57,713 bases of DNA from assembly GCA_964453035.1 (NCBI GenBank), contig CAYVOX010000004.1:1-57713 (forward strand), read 5' to 3'. A program made the translations under genes and the position numbers. Shown piece after piece: positions 51,129 through 57,713 of this stretch. Numbering within the stretch: the first letter of the stretch is position 1; every line of letters starts with the position of its first letter. Source of the stretch: CAYVOX01 sp964453035 (GTDB lineage: Bacteria > Chloroflexota > Anaerolineae > Anaerolineales > Anaerolineaceae). The notes beneath the pieces were generated by a model. The model searched no databases and was not told the origin of the DNA. It was given only the letters and a program-made list of their open reading frames with translations.

Positions 51129-51590
51129 ATGAGCAAGAAAGTGACCCCAAAGAAATCTGTCGCAAAAAAGCCGCTCCTGCCTGTGTGGGCATGGGGGCTG
51201 CTCGGCCTGGTGGTGGTGCTTGTCGCCGCCCTGGTGCTGCTCAACCAGCCCGCTGCCACCGGCGCGCCCGCCAGGCTGCCAGCCGAAATCACCGTGCAAC
51301 AGGCTGCCCAAAAACAAAAGGAGGGCGCCTTTATCCTGGATGTGCGCGAGCCGTCAGAATGGAACGAATCCCACGTCGCCGGAGCCACGCTCATCCCCCT
51401 CGGTCAACTCTCCTCGCGCCTCAAGGAAGTGCCAAAGGATAAGGAAGTCGTCGTCATCTGCCGTTCAGGCAACCGCAGCGCCGATGGGCGCGATATCCTG
51501 CTCGGCGCCGGTTACCCCAGCGTCACCAGCGTGGCAGGCGGCATCAACGACTGGAAAGCCAAAGGGCTGCCAACCGTCAGCGGGCCGTAA
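51129..51590 (+). CDS. Membrane-anchored rhodanese-domain protein
   Basis: 153 residues: a short basic N-terminus (MSKKVTPKKSVAKKP), one membrane helix (about 19-42, WAWGLLGLVVVLVAALVLL), then a single rhodanese domain. DVREPSEWNESHVAGATLIPLGQL holds the conserved acidic DVRE and the loop, and the active-site Cys111 is in VICRSGNRS (CRSGxRS), with AGGINDWKAKGLP at the end. Rhodanese domains move sulfane sulfur or, in extracytoplasmic form, take part in thiol or selenium chemistry; the partner here is unknown. AAAGGA precedes the start. Confidence 0.92.
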   Translation: MSKKVTPKKSVAKKPLLPVWAWGLLGLVVVLVAALVLLNQPAATGAPARLPAEITVQQAAQKQKEGAFILDVREPSEWNESHVAGATLIPLGQLSSRLKEVPKDKEVVVICRSGNRSADGRDILLGAGYPSVTSVAGGINDWKAKGLPTVSGP

Positions 51591-51624
51591 GGCTTACCAT
51601 CCCAAACGGATTTCATGTAAAATT

Positions 51625-51672
51625 ACAGGTAAGGGTCAGTCTGCACAACCCTTATCTGTTTTTTATTTTGCG
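51625..51672 (+). terminator. Rho-independent terminator after the rhodanese gene
   Basis: ACAGGTAAGGGT (51625-51636) pairs with ACCCTTATCTGT (51648-51659), 12 bp with one G-U, then TTTTTTATTTTG. It is 34 bases after the stop. Confidence 0.9.
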
Positions 51673-51698
51673 TCTATTCGGGATAATAAAACATATCC

Positions 51699-51744
51699 AG
51701 GAATTTGTCATGTTGAGCCGCTTTCAGGCGGCGAAACATCTCGC
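51699..51744. repeat. Dispersed intergenic repeat, copy 2
   Basis: Same 46-base unit as 39471-39516 (about 39 of 46 positions) with the same TGTCAT start, GCCGC/GCGGC hairpin and GAAACATCTCG end. It lies upstream of the DegT gene. See copy 1. Confidence 0.6.
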
Positions 51745-51788
51745 CCATCCCGAACTCACGTTTATTTTCAAGTTCACAAGGAGGCCGT

Positions 51789-53018
51789 ATGCCGCGCCTG
51801 GCAATCCGCAATGGAACCCCCGTCCGCACCCAACCTTTCCCCCCCTGGCCAGTCGTTGCATCATCCGATGAGCAGGCCCTGCTTGCCGTTCTGCGCAGCG
51901 GCACCTGGGGCCGCCACCAGGGCAAGCAAACCCTGGCCTTCGAGGCCGCCTTTGCCGAATACTGCCAGGCACAATATTGCATCGGTGTGGTGAACGGCAC
52001 CGTGGCGCTGCGCCTGGCCGTCATAGCTGCCGGGCTCGAAGCCGGTGATGAGGTGCTCGTCCCACCCTACACCTTCATCTCAACCGCCAGCGCCGTGCTG
52101 GAAGCCAACGGCGTGCCGGTGTTTGTGGATATTGACCCCGAGACCTACAACCTGGACGCCGCCAAAATCGAAGCCGCCATCACCCCGCGCACCCGCGCCA
52201 TCATCCCGGTGCATTTCGCCGGCCTGCCCTGCGATATGACCGCCATCAACGCCGTGGCCAAACGCCACAACCTGGTGGTGATCGAAGATGCCGCCCACGC
52301 CCACGGCGCCGAGTTCCACCACCAGCGCGCCGGCAGCCTGGGGGATATGGGCTGTTTCTCCTTCCAGGCCTCCAAAACCCTCACCAGCGGCGAAGGCGGC
52401 GCCATCACCACCAGCCACGCCGGCTACGAGCGCATTGCCCGCTCGTTGCACACCGTCGGGCGCTTCCCCGGCGGGCAGTGGTACGAACACCATCTGATTG
52501 GCGGCAACTACCGCATGTCCGAGTTCCAATCCGGCCTGTTGCTGAGCCAGCTGACCCGCCTGGATGAGCAAATTGAGCGCCGCGAGCAGAACGCCCAGTA
52601 CCTGGATGAGCGCCTGAGCGCCGTCCCGGGCATCCGCCCGCTCAAGCGCGGGGTGGGAGAAACGCGCCACGGATACTATCTCTACGTCTTCCGCTATGAT
52701 GCCGCCCATTTTGCTAACACCCCTCGCGCGCGCTTCATCGAGGCGCTGCGCGCCGAGGGCATCCCCGCCGCGGAGGGCTATGATAAGCCGCTCTACCGCC
52801 AGCCGTTGTTTACCGAGCGCAACTTTGGCCCCTTCACCGGATGGACTCAGCAGCGCAGCGATTATGATTACGCCGCCCTCCAGCTGCCCGCCGCCGAACA
52901 GGCCTGCCGCGAGGGCTGCTGGCTGCCGCACAACGTATTATTAGGTTCTCTGGAAGATATGGAAGACGTCGCCGCCGCCTTTGAAAAGCTCTCCCTGCAC
53001 GCCGGCGAGCTGCTCTGA
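51789..53018 (+). CDS. DegT/DnrJ/EryC1/StrS-family PLP aminotransferase
   Basis: 409 residues, starting MPRLAIRNGTPVRTQPFPPW behind AAGGAGG. GDEVLVPPYTFISTASAVLEANG, IIPVHFAGLPCDM and IEDAAHAHGAEFH (the Asp that contacts the PLP ring) are conserved. The PLP lysine Lys196 is in FQASKTLTSGEGG. HHLIGGNYRMSEFQSGLLLSQL follows. Family members aminate keto-sugars on nucleotide carriers for surface glycans or natural products. There are no partner glycan genes next door, though the sugar transferase at 16642 is a candidate for the same surface system. Its own terminator follows. Confidence 0.93.
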   Translation: MPRLAIRNGTPVRTQPFPPWPVVASSDEQALLAVLRSGTWGRHQGKQTLAFEAAFAEYCQAQYCIGVVNGTVALRLAVIAAGLEAGDEVLVPPYTFISTASAVLEANGVPVFVDIDPETYNLDAAKIEAAITPRTRAIIPVHFAGLPCDMTAINAVAKRHNLVVIEDAAHAHGAEFHHQRAGSLGDMGCFSFQASKTLTSGEGGAITTSHAGYERIARSLHTVGRFPGGQWYEHHLIGGNYRMSEFQSGLLLSQLTRLDEQIERREQNAQYLDERLSAVPGIRPLKRGVGETRHGYYLYVFRYDAAHFANTPRARFIEALRAEGIPAAEGYDKPLYRQPLFTERNFGPFTGWTQQRSDYDYAALQLPAAEQACREGCWLPHNVLLGSLEDMEDVAAAFEKLSLHAGELL

Positions 53019-53043
53019 GCCGCGCAACCAACTTAAATAGAAT

Positions 53044-53079
53044 GCTCCCGCCTGTGAGAGAGTGCAGACGGGAGCTTTT
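53044..53079 (+). terminator. Rho-independent terminator after the DegT gene
   Basis: GCTCCCG (53044-53050) pairs with CGGGAGC (53069-53075), extendable by CTG/CAG past a one-base mismatch, followed by TTTT. It is 26 bases after the stop. Confidence 0.75.
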
Positions 53080-53120
53080 CTATGCGCGGTCTACTTGGGG
53101 ATGGGCAACCTTATCACCGT

Positions 53121-54170
53121 TTAAGGTTTACCATTGGGAGAGGGGGAGGTCTGAGGGCCAGGACCGGGCTGAGTACCGCTACCGTTAAACTGGGGATCTT
53201 GTGGACCGCGCGCCGTAGGCATAAAGGAGGGATAGGGGCCAGGGCCGAAGGAGCCAGCCGGATTGGGGCCAAAGGGCGTGCAGATTTCGCCTTCGGGGCA
53301 ATCGGTGTTCGGGCCGGGGCCGAAGCTGGGAACGGGGGTTTCGGTTTCATCGCCGGTGGGCGTCAGAATTTCTTCGCCATCGACGGGGCGTTGGGCCTGC
53401 AGCTTGAGCTGCTCTTCAAGACGGTAGCGCAGCTGGTTGGGCTCAGCAATGCCGGCCTCTAACCATTGCAAGCGTTCCTGAAGCATGGCCTGGATGTTGG
53501 CCAGCACGGCATGTTCCGGTACGCCAGTGCGTCCCTGGATGCGGTCCTGGTCCAATTTGCGGATGTGAATGCCGATTTCGTCTTTCGTCTCATCCAGCGC
53601 AACTAAAACTTCCTCTTCATTCGGCAAACCGGCTGCCAGGCGCATCGTGTTTTCAATCTGTGCCTGGTAGCGGTACTGCAAGCGGGCCAGCACGGCCTGG
53701 TCAGACGTGTTGCCGTTGGTCAGCATCGCTGAAATCTCTTCCATGCGGCGGCGTGCAAATTGCATGGAGAGCTGCATCTGGCTTTCAACATCTTCGCCAG
53801 CCAGAGAAAACTGCACCTGTTCGGTCCACAGTTTGAGGCCGTAGAGGGGCTGGTCGGGCATGCTCGTCTGAGCAGCCGCGAGCGTGATGCCACTCCCGCC
53901 AAATAACACACCCAATACCAATATTATTGTCGATATAACGCTAAACATGTGATACTCCTTCTTTTTGGGGAAAATTTGAGCAGCCAGCGCAGAAAGCCAC
54001 ACCCCCAGGTGCGTCTTCTGAACTGGTGCTACAGCCGGGCGGATTTCTTCGGCTTCAGCCAGGAAAGCTGCTCTGCCCTGTGCAGCCTTTTGCGGGTCGC
54101 GCGCCTGGACAGGCCGCAACGCCGCAAGTTGTTCTGCTAATCTCGGTTCAAGTTCATCGTTCTGGTTCAT
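53121..54170 (-). CDS. DUF5667-domain membrane protein, probable partner of the ECF sigma factor
   Basis: 349 residues. An N-terminal cytoplasmic part (MNQNDELEPRLAEQLAALRP) leads to one membrane helix (about 76-100, MFSVISTIILVLGVLFGGSGITLAAA). The DUF5667 region follows (AAQTSMPDQPLYGLKLWTEQVQFSLAGEDV), a coiled, charged helical part (110-240) and a long Pro/Gly/Ser-rich tail (265-349, with CPEGEICTPFG). The reading frame overlaps the sigma factor gene by 17 bases, so the two are co-transcribed and coupled. Proteins with this layout next to ECF sigma factors are candidates for membrane anti-sigma factors or sensors. The role is inferred from position, not shown. Confidence 0.85.
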   Translation of the reverse strand: MNQNDELEPRLAEQLAALRPVQARDPQKAAQGRAAFLAEAEEIRPAVAPVQKTHLGVWLSALAAQIFPKKKEYHMFSVISTIILVLGVLFGGSGITLAAAQTSMPDQPLYGLKLWTEQVQFSLAGEDVESQMQLSMQFARRRMEEISAMLTNGNTSDQAVLARLQYRYQAQIENTMRLAAGLPNEEEVLVALDETKDEIGIHIRKLDQDRIQGRTGVPEHAVLANIQAMLQERLQWLEAGIAEPNQLRYRLEEQLKLQAQRPVDGEEILTPTGDETETPVPSFGPGPNTDCPEGEICTPFGPNPAGSFGPGPYPSFMPTARGPQDPQFNGSGTQPGPGPQTSPSPNGKP

Positions 54171-54714
54171 CTAATGCCTCTAATCCCAATAAATTTCTCA
54201 GTGAAGCTAAAGCCCTGTGCTGCATGGCTTTGACCGCGCCTTCGGTTTTGTTCAGGGCCGCAGCCACTTCTTCACTGGAACAATCCTGTAAAAAGCGCAT
54301 CACAATCACCTGGCGCTGTTCGGGCGGCAGGTGGCGTAACGCCGCTCGGATGCGATCCTGTTGCAGTCGCTGCTGCGCTCCGTGCTCCGGTTGGAGCTGC
54401 TCATCTTCGGGCAGGCTCTCGGGGATTTCCACCGGAGGGAGCGGCTGGCGGCGGTAGGTATCGGTGATCCAGTTGTGCGCCACGCGGTATAAATAAGCTT
54501 GTAAATGATCTTGCGGGCCTTGCCCGGCTTTCAGTGCTTTGAGTAATCGCGAAAAAACCTCTGCCACACAATCTTCCGCCTGCATCTCGTCGCCCAGTAA
54601 GCGCAGGGCATATGCATAAATCGACGGGCTGTATTGGTCATAAATTTCGGCCAGGGCTTTTTGGTCGAAGGCGCGGGCGCGGCGCAGCAGGTCGGGATGC
54701 TCGGGTTTTTTCAT
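54154..54714 (-). CDS. ECF (sigma-70 family) RNA polymerase sigma factor
   Basis: 186 residues, the usual ECF size. Region 2 spans about 15-85 (FDQKALAEIYDQYSPSIYAYALRLLGD, AEDCVAEVFSRLLKALKAG, AYLYRVAHNWITDTYRR). Region 4 spans about 125-175 (ALRHLPPEQRQVIVMRFLQDCSSEEVAAALNKTEGAVKAMQHRALASLR, an HTH). No receiver or other domain. It would direct RNA polymerase to a small regulon, controlled by the DUF5667 protein coupled downstream. Its own promoter is not identifiable. The 11-bp repeat promoters near 56.5 and 57.4 kb do not look like ECF-type boxes. Confidence 0.93.
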   Translation of the reverse strand: MKKPEHPDLLRRARAFDQKALAEIYDQYSPSIYAYALRLLGDEMQAEDCVAEVFSRLLKALKAGQGPQDHLQAYLYRVAHNWITDTYRRQPLPPVEIPESLPEDEQLQPEHGAQQRLQQDRIRAALRHLPPEQRQVIVMRFLQDCSSEEVAAALNKTEGAVKAMQHRALASLRNLLGLEALDEPER

Positions 54715-54776
54715 TACCCACTTATTATGACGCAGAATGGGGGAATTGGATACGGCTAAACGATTAAGAATAAGTT

Positions 54777-54816
54777 AAAAATCGGGGCAGGCTGCCCCAC
54801 TCCGAGGCAGCCTGCC
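54777..54816 (-). terminator. Rho-independent terminator after the 54842 gene
   Basis: On the minus strand 54816-54806 and 54796-54786 form a perfect 11-bp stem (GGCAGGCTGCC/GGCAGCCTGCC) with a 9-base loop, followed by CCGATTTTT (to 54777). It is 25 bases after the stop of the gene ending at 54842. Confidence 0.85.
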
Positions 54817-54841
54817 TTTAAAGTGCGCATCCCTGAACGCG

Positions 54842-55603
54842 CTACTTCTTAACCTTATCAATCTCTGCCTGCAGCGCCGTCTTCAGCGTGGAAAATTCTA
54901 TCCCCTTGCTGGTGGCGTAATCCTTGATGATGGCAGAGGCCGGTGGCATGGGCCCGCCCAGCACCAGTTCGATAGCTTCCTTGGTCACACCCCAGTCCAG
55001 CAATTCCTGGAAGGTGGTCTTGCCCACAATCAACCCGGGCGTGGAGGTGTGCTCGGCGGCGGGGGTGGTAGTCACCGGCGCGGGCGTTCCGGCAGGCGCG
55101 GGCGTTGCCACCGCAGCCCCGGCGTTGACGTCAATGGTGTGCTTTTCGAGGTAGGCCAGCTGGTCAGCGGTCATCTTGCCTTTCGCCTTGAGGATCCCGG
55201 CGCCTTCCAGCGTCTGGTAGGTATCCACAGTCAAATCAATCGGCAGCCCCTTGTAGAAGGCCACAAAATACCTGACTGCATCCGTGCCAATTTCCTGCGG
55301 CGCATCGGCAAACTGAGTTTCGAGCGTCTTAAGCTGAGCCTCAGCCGGGTTGACGCCTTCCGGAATGTGGAAGGCCACTTTCAGGTCGTCCAGCGGGATC
55401 TCAAACAGGCTGGAAACTTCCCCAAATTTATACGAGCCGCGGATATCCGCCGGGTTGTAGGTTCCGGTCAGTTCGCCAGAGGTGAACTTGGCGGGGATTT
55501 TGGTGGAGGAGGTGTTCCACACGTTGAGCGCAGCGCCCAGGGTGATGCCCCCGAACATCAGCACAAAAACGAGAATCGCGAGAGGTTTAGCGGTGAGTTT
55601 CAT
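54842..55603 (-). CDS. Membrane-anchored companion of the NapH-like ferredoxin, unknown family
   Basis: 253 residues. An N-terminal helix (about 5-27, LAILVFVLMFGGITLGAAL) acts as anchor or uncleaved signal. A globular part with TGTYNPADIRGSYKFGEVSSLFEIPLDDL follows, and a Thr/Pro/Ala-rich linker (170-190). At the C-terminus come two helical units (TFQELLDWGVTKEAIELVLGGPMPP, then SAIIKDYATSKGIEFSTLKTALQ), like paired short repeats that recur beside NapH-type ferredoxins. There are no cysteines or haem motifs. It follows the ferredoxin gene by two bases, so it is certainly co-transcribed and probably works with it at the membrane. Function unknown. Confidence 0.75.
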   Translation of the reverse strand: MKLTAKPLAILVFVLMFGGITLGAALNVWNTSSTKIPAKFTSGELTGTYNPADIRGSYKFGEVSSLFEIPLDDLKVAFHIPEGVNPAEAQLKTLETQFADAPQEIGTDAVRYFVAFYKGLPIDLTVDTYQTLEGAGILKAKGKMTADQLAYLEKHTIDVNAGAAVATPAPAGTPAPVTTTPAAEHTSTPGLIVGKTTFQELLDWGVTKEAIELVLGGPMPPASAIIKDYATSKGIEFSTLKTALQAEIDKVKK

Positions 55604-55605
55604 GG

Positions 55606-56472
55606 TTATTTAGCTCCGATGGAGACAAAATCGACCGTGGAAGCCGCCGGGCACTTGGCCTCGGAGGTGCATTCCAGGCAGCTGATGCACTGGTGGTCGC
55701 GGATGATAATCTTTTCCGATACCTTGATGTTCATCGGGCAGGTGATGTCGCACGCGCCGTCCAGCTTGCAGGTGCCGGGCACGCGGCGGATGCGGAAGAT
55801 GCGGAACAGGTTGGTGAGCCCCAGCACCGCGCCGTAGGGGCAGGCATACTTGCACCACGGGCGCTCCACAAACAGCGAAGCCAGGATGGTGACGCCCAGG
55901 ATGACCAGCCCGGAGATGGCCACTTCATCGCTCCAGAAGTTGAACATGGCAAAGTAAGGGTCGTACTCAGCAAAAATCAACGTGCCGGTGGCGGCGGTCA
56001 TGTAGATCACCCAGGCCAGCACCAGGTAGCGCGCGTAGCGCAGCACGCGGTCAATCTTCTCCGGGATGAAGTGGTTGTAGCGGCGCTTCTTGAACAGCTT
56101 GCGCCCGATACCACCCAGCCATTCCTGCAGGCTGCCGAACGGGCACACCCAGCCGCAGAAAACCGGCCCAAACAAAATCGCCATCACAAAAGCAATCACC
56201 ATCAGCACAAACGACGAGTCGTGGATTTTGCTGACCATGGTGCCCACCGTGGCGAACTGGTACAGGCTCACCACGCCGCCAAAGGGGCATACCGCGTGCA
56301 GCGAGGCATTTGAAATAAATGGAATGCCCGCCGTTGTGCCGTCTTCTGAGAGGGAGTGGTTGACGGCGATCAGCGCGATGAGCGCGAAGAAAAAGATTTG
56401 CACCAGGGTGCGTACCCAGATGCGGCGTTTGGTGAATTTACTCCACCATTTTTTCAGGGATGCAAGAGCCAT
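55606..56472 (-). CDS. NapH/NosR-like polyferredoxin, membrane [4Fe-4S] protein
   Basis: 288 residues from the ATG at 56472 with AAGGAT upstream; 42 upstream codons are ignored. About four membrane helices surround two CxxxCP motifs (CGWVCPFGSLQEW and CKYACPYGAVLGL), as in NapH, MauN and NosR. The C-terminus carries two ferredoxin clusters (CKLDGACDITCPMN and CISCLECTSEAKCP). Such proteins pass electrons from quinol or ferredoxin across the membrane. No nap, nos or mau genes are near, so the acceptor is unknown. It forms an operon with the 54842 gene and shares an 11-bp repeat promoter element with the DUF2202 lipoprotein gene. Confidence 0.92.
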   Translation of the reverse strand: MALASLKKWWSKFTKRRIWVRTLVQIFFFALIALIAVNHSLSEDGTTAGIPFISNASLHAVCPFGGVVSLYQFATVGTMVSKIHDSSFVLMVIAFVMAILFGPVFCGWVCPFGSLQEWLGGIGRKLFKKRRYNHFIPEKIDRVLRYARYLVLAWVIYMTAATGTLIFAEYDPYFAMFNFWSDEVAISGLVILGVTILASLFVERPWCKYACPYGAVLGLTNLFRIFRIRRVPGTCKLDGACDITCPMNIKVSEKIIIRDHQCISCLECTSEAKCPAASTVDFVSIGAK

Positions 56473-56556
56473 GTGAGGGATCCTTTCAAAAAACCAGTTT
56501 GGTATCGCGTAACAATGATAGGATAATAATCGATATTTGTGAATAAAACAGGTAGA

Positions 56557-56582
56557 AGCTGTGAAGATATTGTGAAGATTGA
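56557..56582 (-). promoter_or_regulatory. Two 11-bp-spaced TGTGAAGA direct repeats upstream of the NapH-like operon
   Basis: Plus strand CTGTGAAGATA then TTGTGAAGATT, so AAGA ends fall at 56567 and 56578, 11 bases apart. This is the geometry of OmpR/PhoB-type response-regulator sites (direct repeats in helical phase). The start codon is about 85 bases away. The same motif lies upstream of the DUF2202 gene. Confidence 0.6.
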
Positions 56583-56615
56583 CCAGGAGCAGATCCACCC
56601 GGGCATGCCGGGATT

Positions 56616-56652
56616 AAAAAAATCCCTCACAGGACGTTACATCCTGTGAGGG
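56616..56652 (-). terminator. Rho-independent terminator of the DUF2202 gene
   Basis: CCCTCACAGGA and TCCTGTGAGGG (56624-56634 and 56642-56652) are a perfect 11-bp stem with a 7-base loop. On the minus strand seven Ts follow (56622-56616). The stop codon is 20 bases before it. Confidence 0.9.
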
Positions 56653-56672
56653 TTGTGATGGTCTGTTAAGGT

Positions 56673-57329
56673 TTACTTGCAGGCTTCAAAGGCTGGCAGG
56701 TGGCTCTCGAGCGAGGCGCTTTGCAGATTATCGTACACCTGCAGGATATCGGTATGAGTGGTCACCGGCTTGAGCGCATCGTAGAGGGCGGCATCCGCAA
56801 TTTCAGCCGCGGCGCCAGCAGCGCAGGCATCCGCCAGTGAGGCATAGGTGGAGGCAGGGGCCGCAGCAGGCTGCTCAGGAACAGCCACGCCGTACTTTTC
56901 AGCCTGGCGCAGCAGGGCGTTCACGTGCTGCTGCTCGGAGCGGGCAATCATATCGAAGGGATAGATGCTGCCGAACTGGGCCATGATGCTGTTGTAGAGC
57001 GTCAGCGCGCCGTACTCTTCTTCAATCGCCTGGACGAGCGCGTCCTTCTCGGCGTCAGAGAGTGGGGTGAGTGCATAACCGCTGCCCACCTGCCCGGCGC
57101 CGCGGCTCTGTCCAAAACCACCGCGACCTTGCCAGGTCTGGGTGCTGCCGGTGCCGTCCTGGGGGGCAACCCCGCTGCCAGCGCCCTGTCCGCCGCGCCC
57201 GCCGGGTTCGCCAAAACGTTCTGCTGGAGCCGCTGAGACGGATGCAGTGGGGCTGCAAGCCGCCAGGGCCAGGGTGAGGATACTGATTGCGGCCAACAGG
57301 CCGAGAGTGAACTTAGATTTGCGATTCAT
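56673..57329 (-). CDS. DUF2202 ferritin-like lipoprotein
   Basis: 218 residues from the ATG at 57329 with AGGAG eight bases upstream; 24 upstream codons are not used. Signal peptide MNRKSKFTLGLLAAISILTLALAAC with lipobox LAAC. A Gly/Ser-rich tether (about 35-80, GGRGGQGAGSG, GFGQSRGAGQVG) follows. The DUF2202 domain begins YALTPLSDAEKDALVQAIEEEYGALTLYNSI and includes EQQHVNALLRQAEKYGVAVPE, with Glu and His placed as in ferritin-like helical bundles, and HTDILQVYDNLQSASLESHLPAFEACK at the end. DUF2202 has been proposed as ferritin-like; metal binding or oxidative-stress protection is inferred. It stands alone, closed by a strong terminator. Confidence 0.88.
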   Translation of the reverse strand: MNRKSKFTLGLLAAISILTLALAACSPTASVSAAPAERFGEPGGRGGQGAGSGVAPQDGTGSTQTWQGRGGFGQSRGAGQVGSGYALTPLSDAEKDALVQAIEEEYGALTLYNSIMAQFGSIYPFDMIARSEQQHVNALLRQAEKYGVAVPEQPAAAPASTYASLADACAAGAAAEIADAALYDALKPVTTHTDILQVYDNLQSASLESHLPAFEACK

Positions 57330-57399
57330 TTTTGTTTCTCCTATGGTTATTTTTTTTATTTTCGCTTTGTTTTTCAAAGCTGATGATATCTTACTGCGC

Positions 57400-57443
57400 A
57401 CTTGTGAAGATTTGAGGAAGACGATATAAAGAAATTGTGAAGA
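57400..57443 (-). promoter_or_regulatory. Four 11-bp-phased TGTGAAGA-like repeats upstream of the DUF2202 gene
   Basis: Read on the plus strand, AAGA ends at 57410, 57421, 57432 and 57443, exactly 11 bases apart. The four units are CTTGTGAAGA, TTTGAGGAAGA, CGATATAAAGA and AATTGTGAAGA; the outer two are the best. A further TGTGAAGA sits at 57455-57462, out of phase. They end about 75 bases from the DUF2202 start and lie 120 bases from the divergent partial gene. They look like a tandem response-regulator site. Confidence 0.6.
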
Positions 57444-57565
57444 AAAGCCCCAGGTGTGAAGAATATGGGAAGTGGCGCCGGGCTGAAATTATGCTATCAT
57501 CAAGAGAGGGCAGCCCCTCAACTGGAAAAACGCTCCTCATCCCTCCAACCGGTGTGAACGTTTTC

Positions 57566-57713
57566 ATGAAACCATTTCCTCTCAAAACCTTATCCCTGTT
57601 TGCAGCCGTCACCCTCATCCTCCTCATGTTTGCATCCGCGGTCGGGGCTGCTCCAGCCGCGCGCTCGCTGCAGCAAAGCGACCACACCTTTTACCTGCCG
57701 CTCGTCACCCACC
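57566..57713 (+). CDS. Secreted protein, N-terminus only (window end)
   Basis: 49 residues are visible and the gene runs off the right edge. It starts MKPFPLKTLSLFAAVTLILL, a signal peptide ending near AVGAAPA (about residue 30), then RSLQQSDHTFYLPLVTH. The FYLPLVTH stretch resembles the LPL/LPF motif at the end of the 42868 protein, but here it sits near the N-terminus of the mature part. A weak TATCAT box at 57491-57497 is possible. No family can be named. It is divergent from the DUF2202 gene across the repeat region. Confidence 0.7.
   Translation, partial: MKPFPLKTLSLFAAVTLILLMFASAVGAAPAARSLQQSDHTFYLPLVTH

Noticed and set aside
50985..51317. Frames running through the N run (minus to 51317 and plus to 51105).
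   Set aside because: Unknown bases were translated as X; continuity across the gap is not real, and the part beyond the gap is antisense to the rhodanese gene.
1..57713. CRISPR array, tRNA, rRNA, prophage, IS element or plasmid origin.
   Set aside because: No repeat-spacer array, no cloverleaf or GTTCGA-type signature in a suitable context, no transposase, integrase or replication protein was found on either strand.

Overview
The window is 57.7 kb of GC-rich bacterial chromosome with a 100-base assembly gap (N run, 50985-51084). There is no rRNA, tRNA, CRISPR array, phage or transposase to place it. The gene set points to a heterotrophic, probably anaerobic member of the Chloroflexota (Anaerolineae-like). 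Reasons: DUF5667 protein paired with an ECF sigma factor, a very large multidomain secreted protein, two secreted products with an LPF/LPL-type motif (AFLPFTMK, FYLPLVTH) of the kind I recall from secreted Chloroflexota proteins, a short-form glycogen phosphorylase and GT-C glycosyltransferases. This assignment is inference. The sequence looks like an accessory-rich metagenome-type contig.

Layout. 1-2832 (minus): a cut glycyl-radical-enzyme activase, a NUDIX hydrolase, an MgtC-like membrane protein and a GT87 mannosyltransferase. 2842-13272 (minus): GH38 alpha-mannosidase, two MFS carriers, a GT-C glycosyltransferase, a PaaK-like adenylate-forming enzyme and a GAF/HD-GYP phosphodiesterase. 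13366-18166: a GH13 cyclomaltodextrinase-type enzyme diverging from a TPR/zinc-ribbon membrane protein, an initiating sugar-phosphate transferase and an alpha/beta hydrolase. 18298-25626: a tiny membrane peptide, a DUF389-SH3 protein coupled to a HAD phosphatase, an orphan BMP-like lipoprotein, a UPF0316 protein, glycogen phosphorylase and a LysM/M23 endopeptidase. GH13 and GlgP together suggest storage and turnover of alpha-glucans.

25795-36233 is a C4 acyl-CoA or ketone-body cluster: 3-hydroxyacyl-CoA dehydrogenase, a FabG/PhaB-type reductase, a family I CoA-transferase with an unknown 110-residue partner, a GntP-family permease and a thiolase. A Tat/lipobox YedY-like molybdoenzyme and a SERCA-type Ca2+ ATPase are interspersed. 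Together these genes could import 3-hydroxybutyrate-like acids, activate them with CoA, oxidise them and cleave them to acetyl-CoA, or run in the reverse direction.

36462-42731 holds a zinc-ribbon membrane protein, a LuxR-TM-Kelch fusion facing a metallophosphoesterase across a 57-bp divergent promoter, and a three-gene minus-strand operon (SDR, enolase-superfamily dehydratase, lactonase). That operon reads as an oxidative sugar to lactone to aldonate to 2-keto-3-deoxy-aldonate route. 42868-48825 encodes a 1985-residue secreted protein with a gingipain-like C25 protease domain that is apparently split by an integrin-like repeat insertion and followed, not preceded, by a propeptide-like domain.

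49058-57713 carries an MFS carrier, a gapped alpha/alpha-barrel-like gene, an anchored rhodanese, a DegT aminotransferase, the ECF sigma/DUF5667 pair, and a redox pair (NapH-like ferredoxin and companion) next to a DUF2202 ferritin-like lipoprotein. The promoters of these last two units share 11-bp-spaced TGTGAAGA direct repeats, suggesting one OmpR/PhoB-type regulator.

Across the window many genes appear leaderless (a -10 box 6-8 bases before the start codon), and four promoters share an extended -10, TGGTAYAAT.
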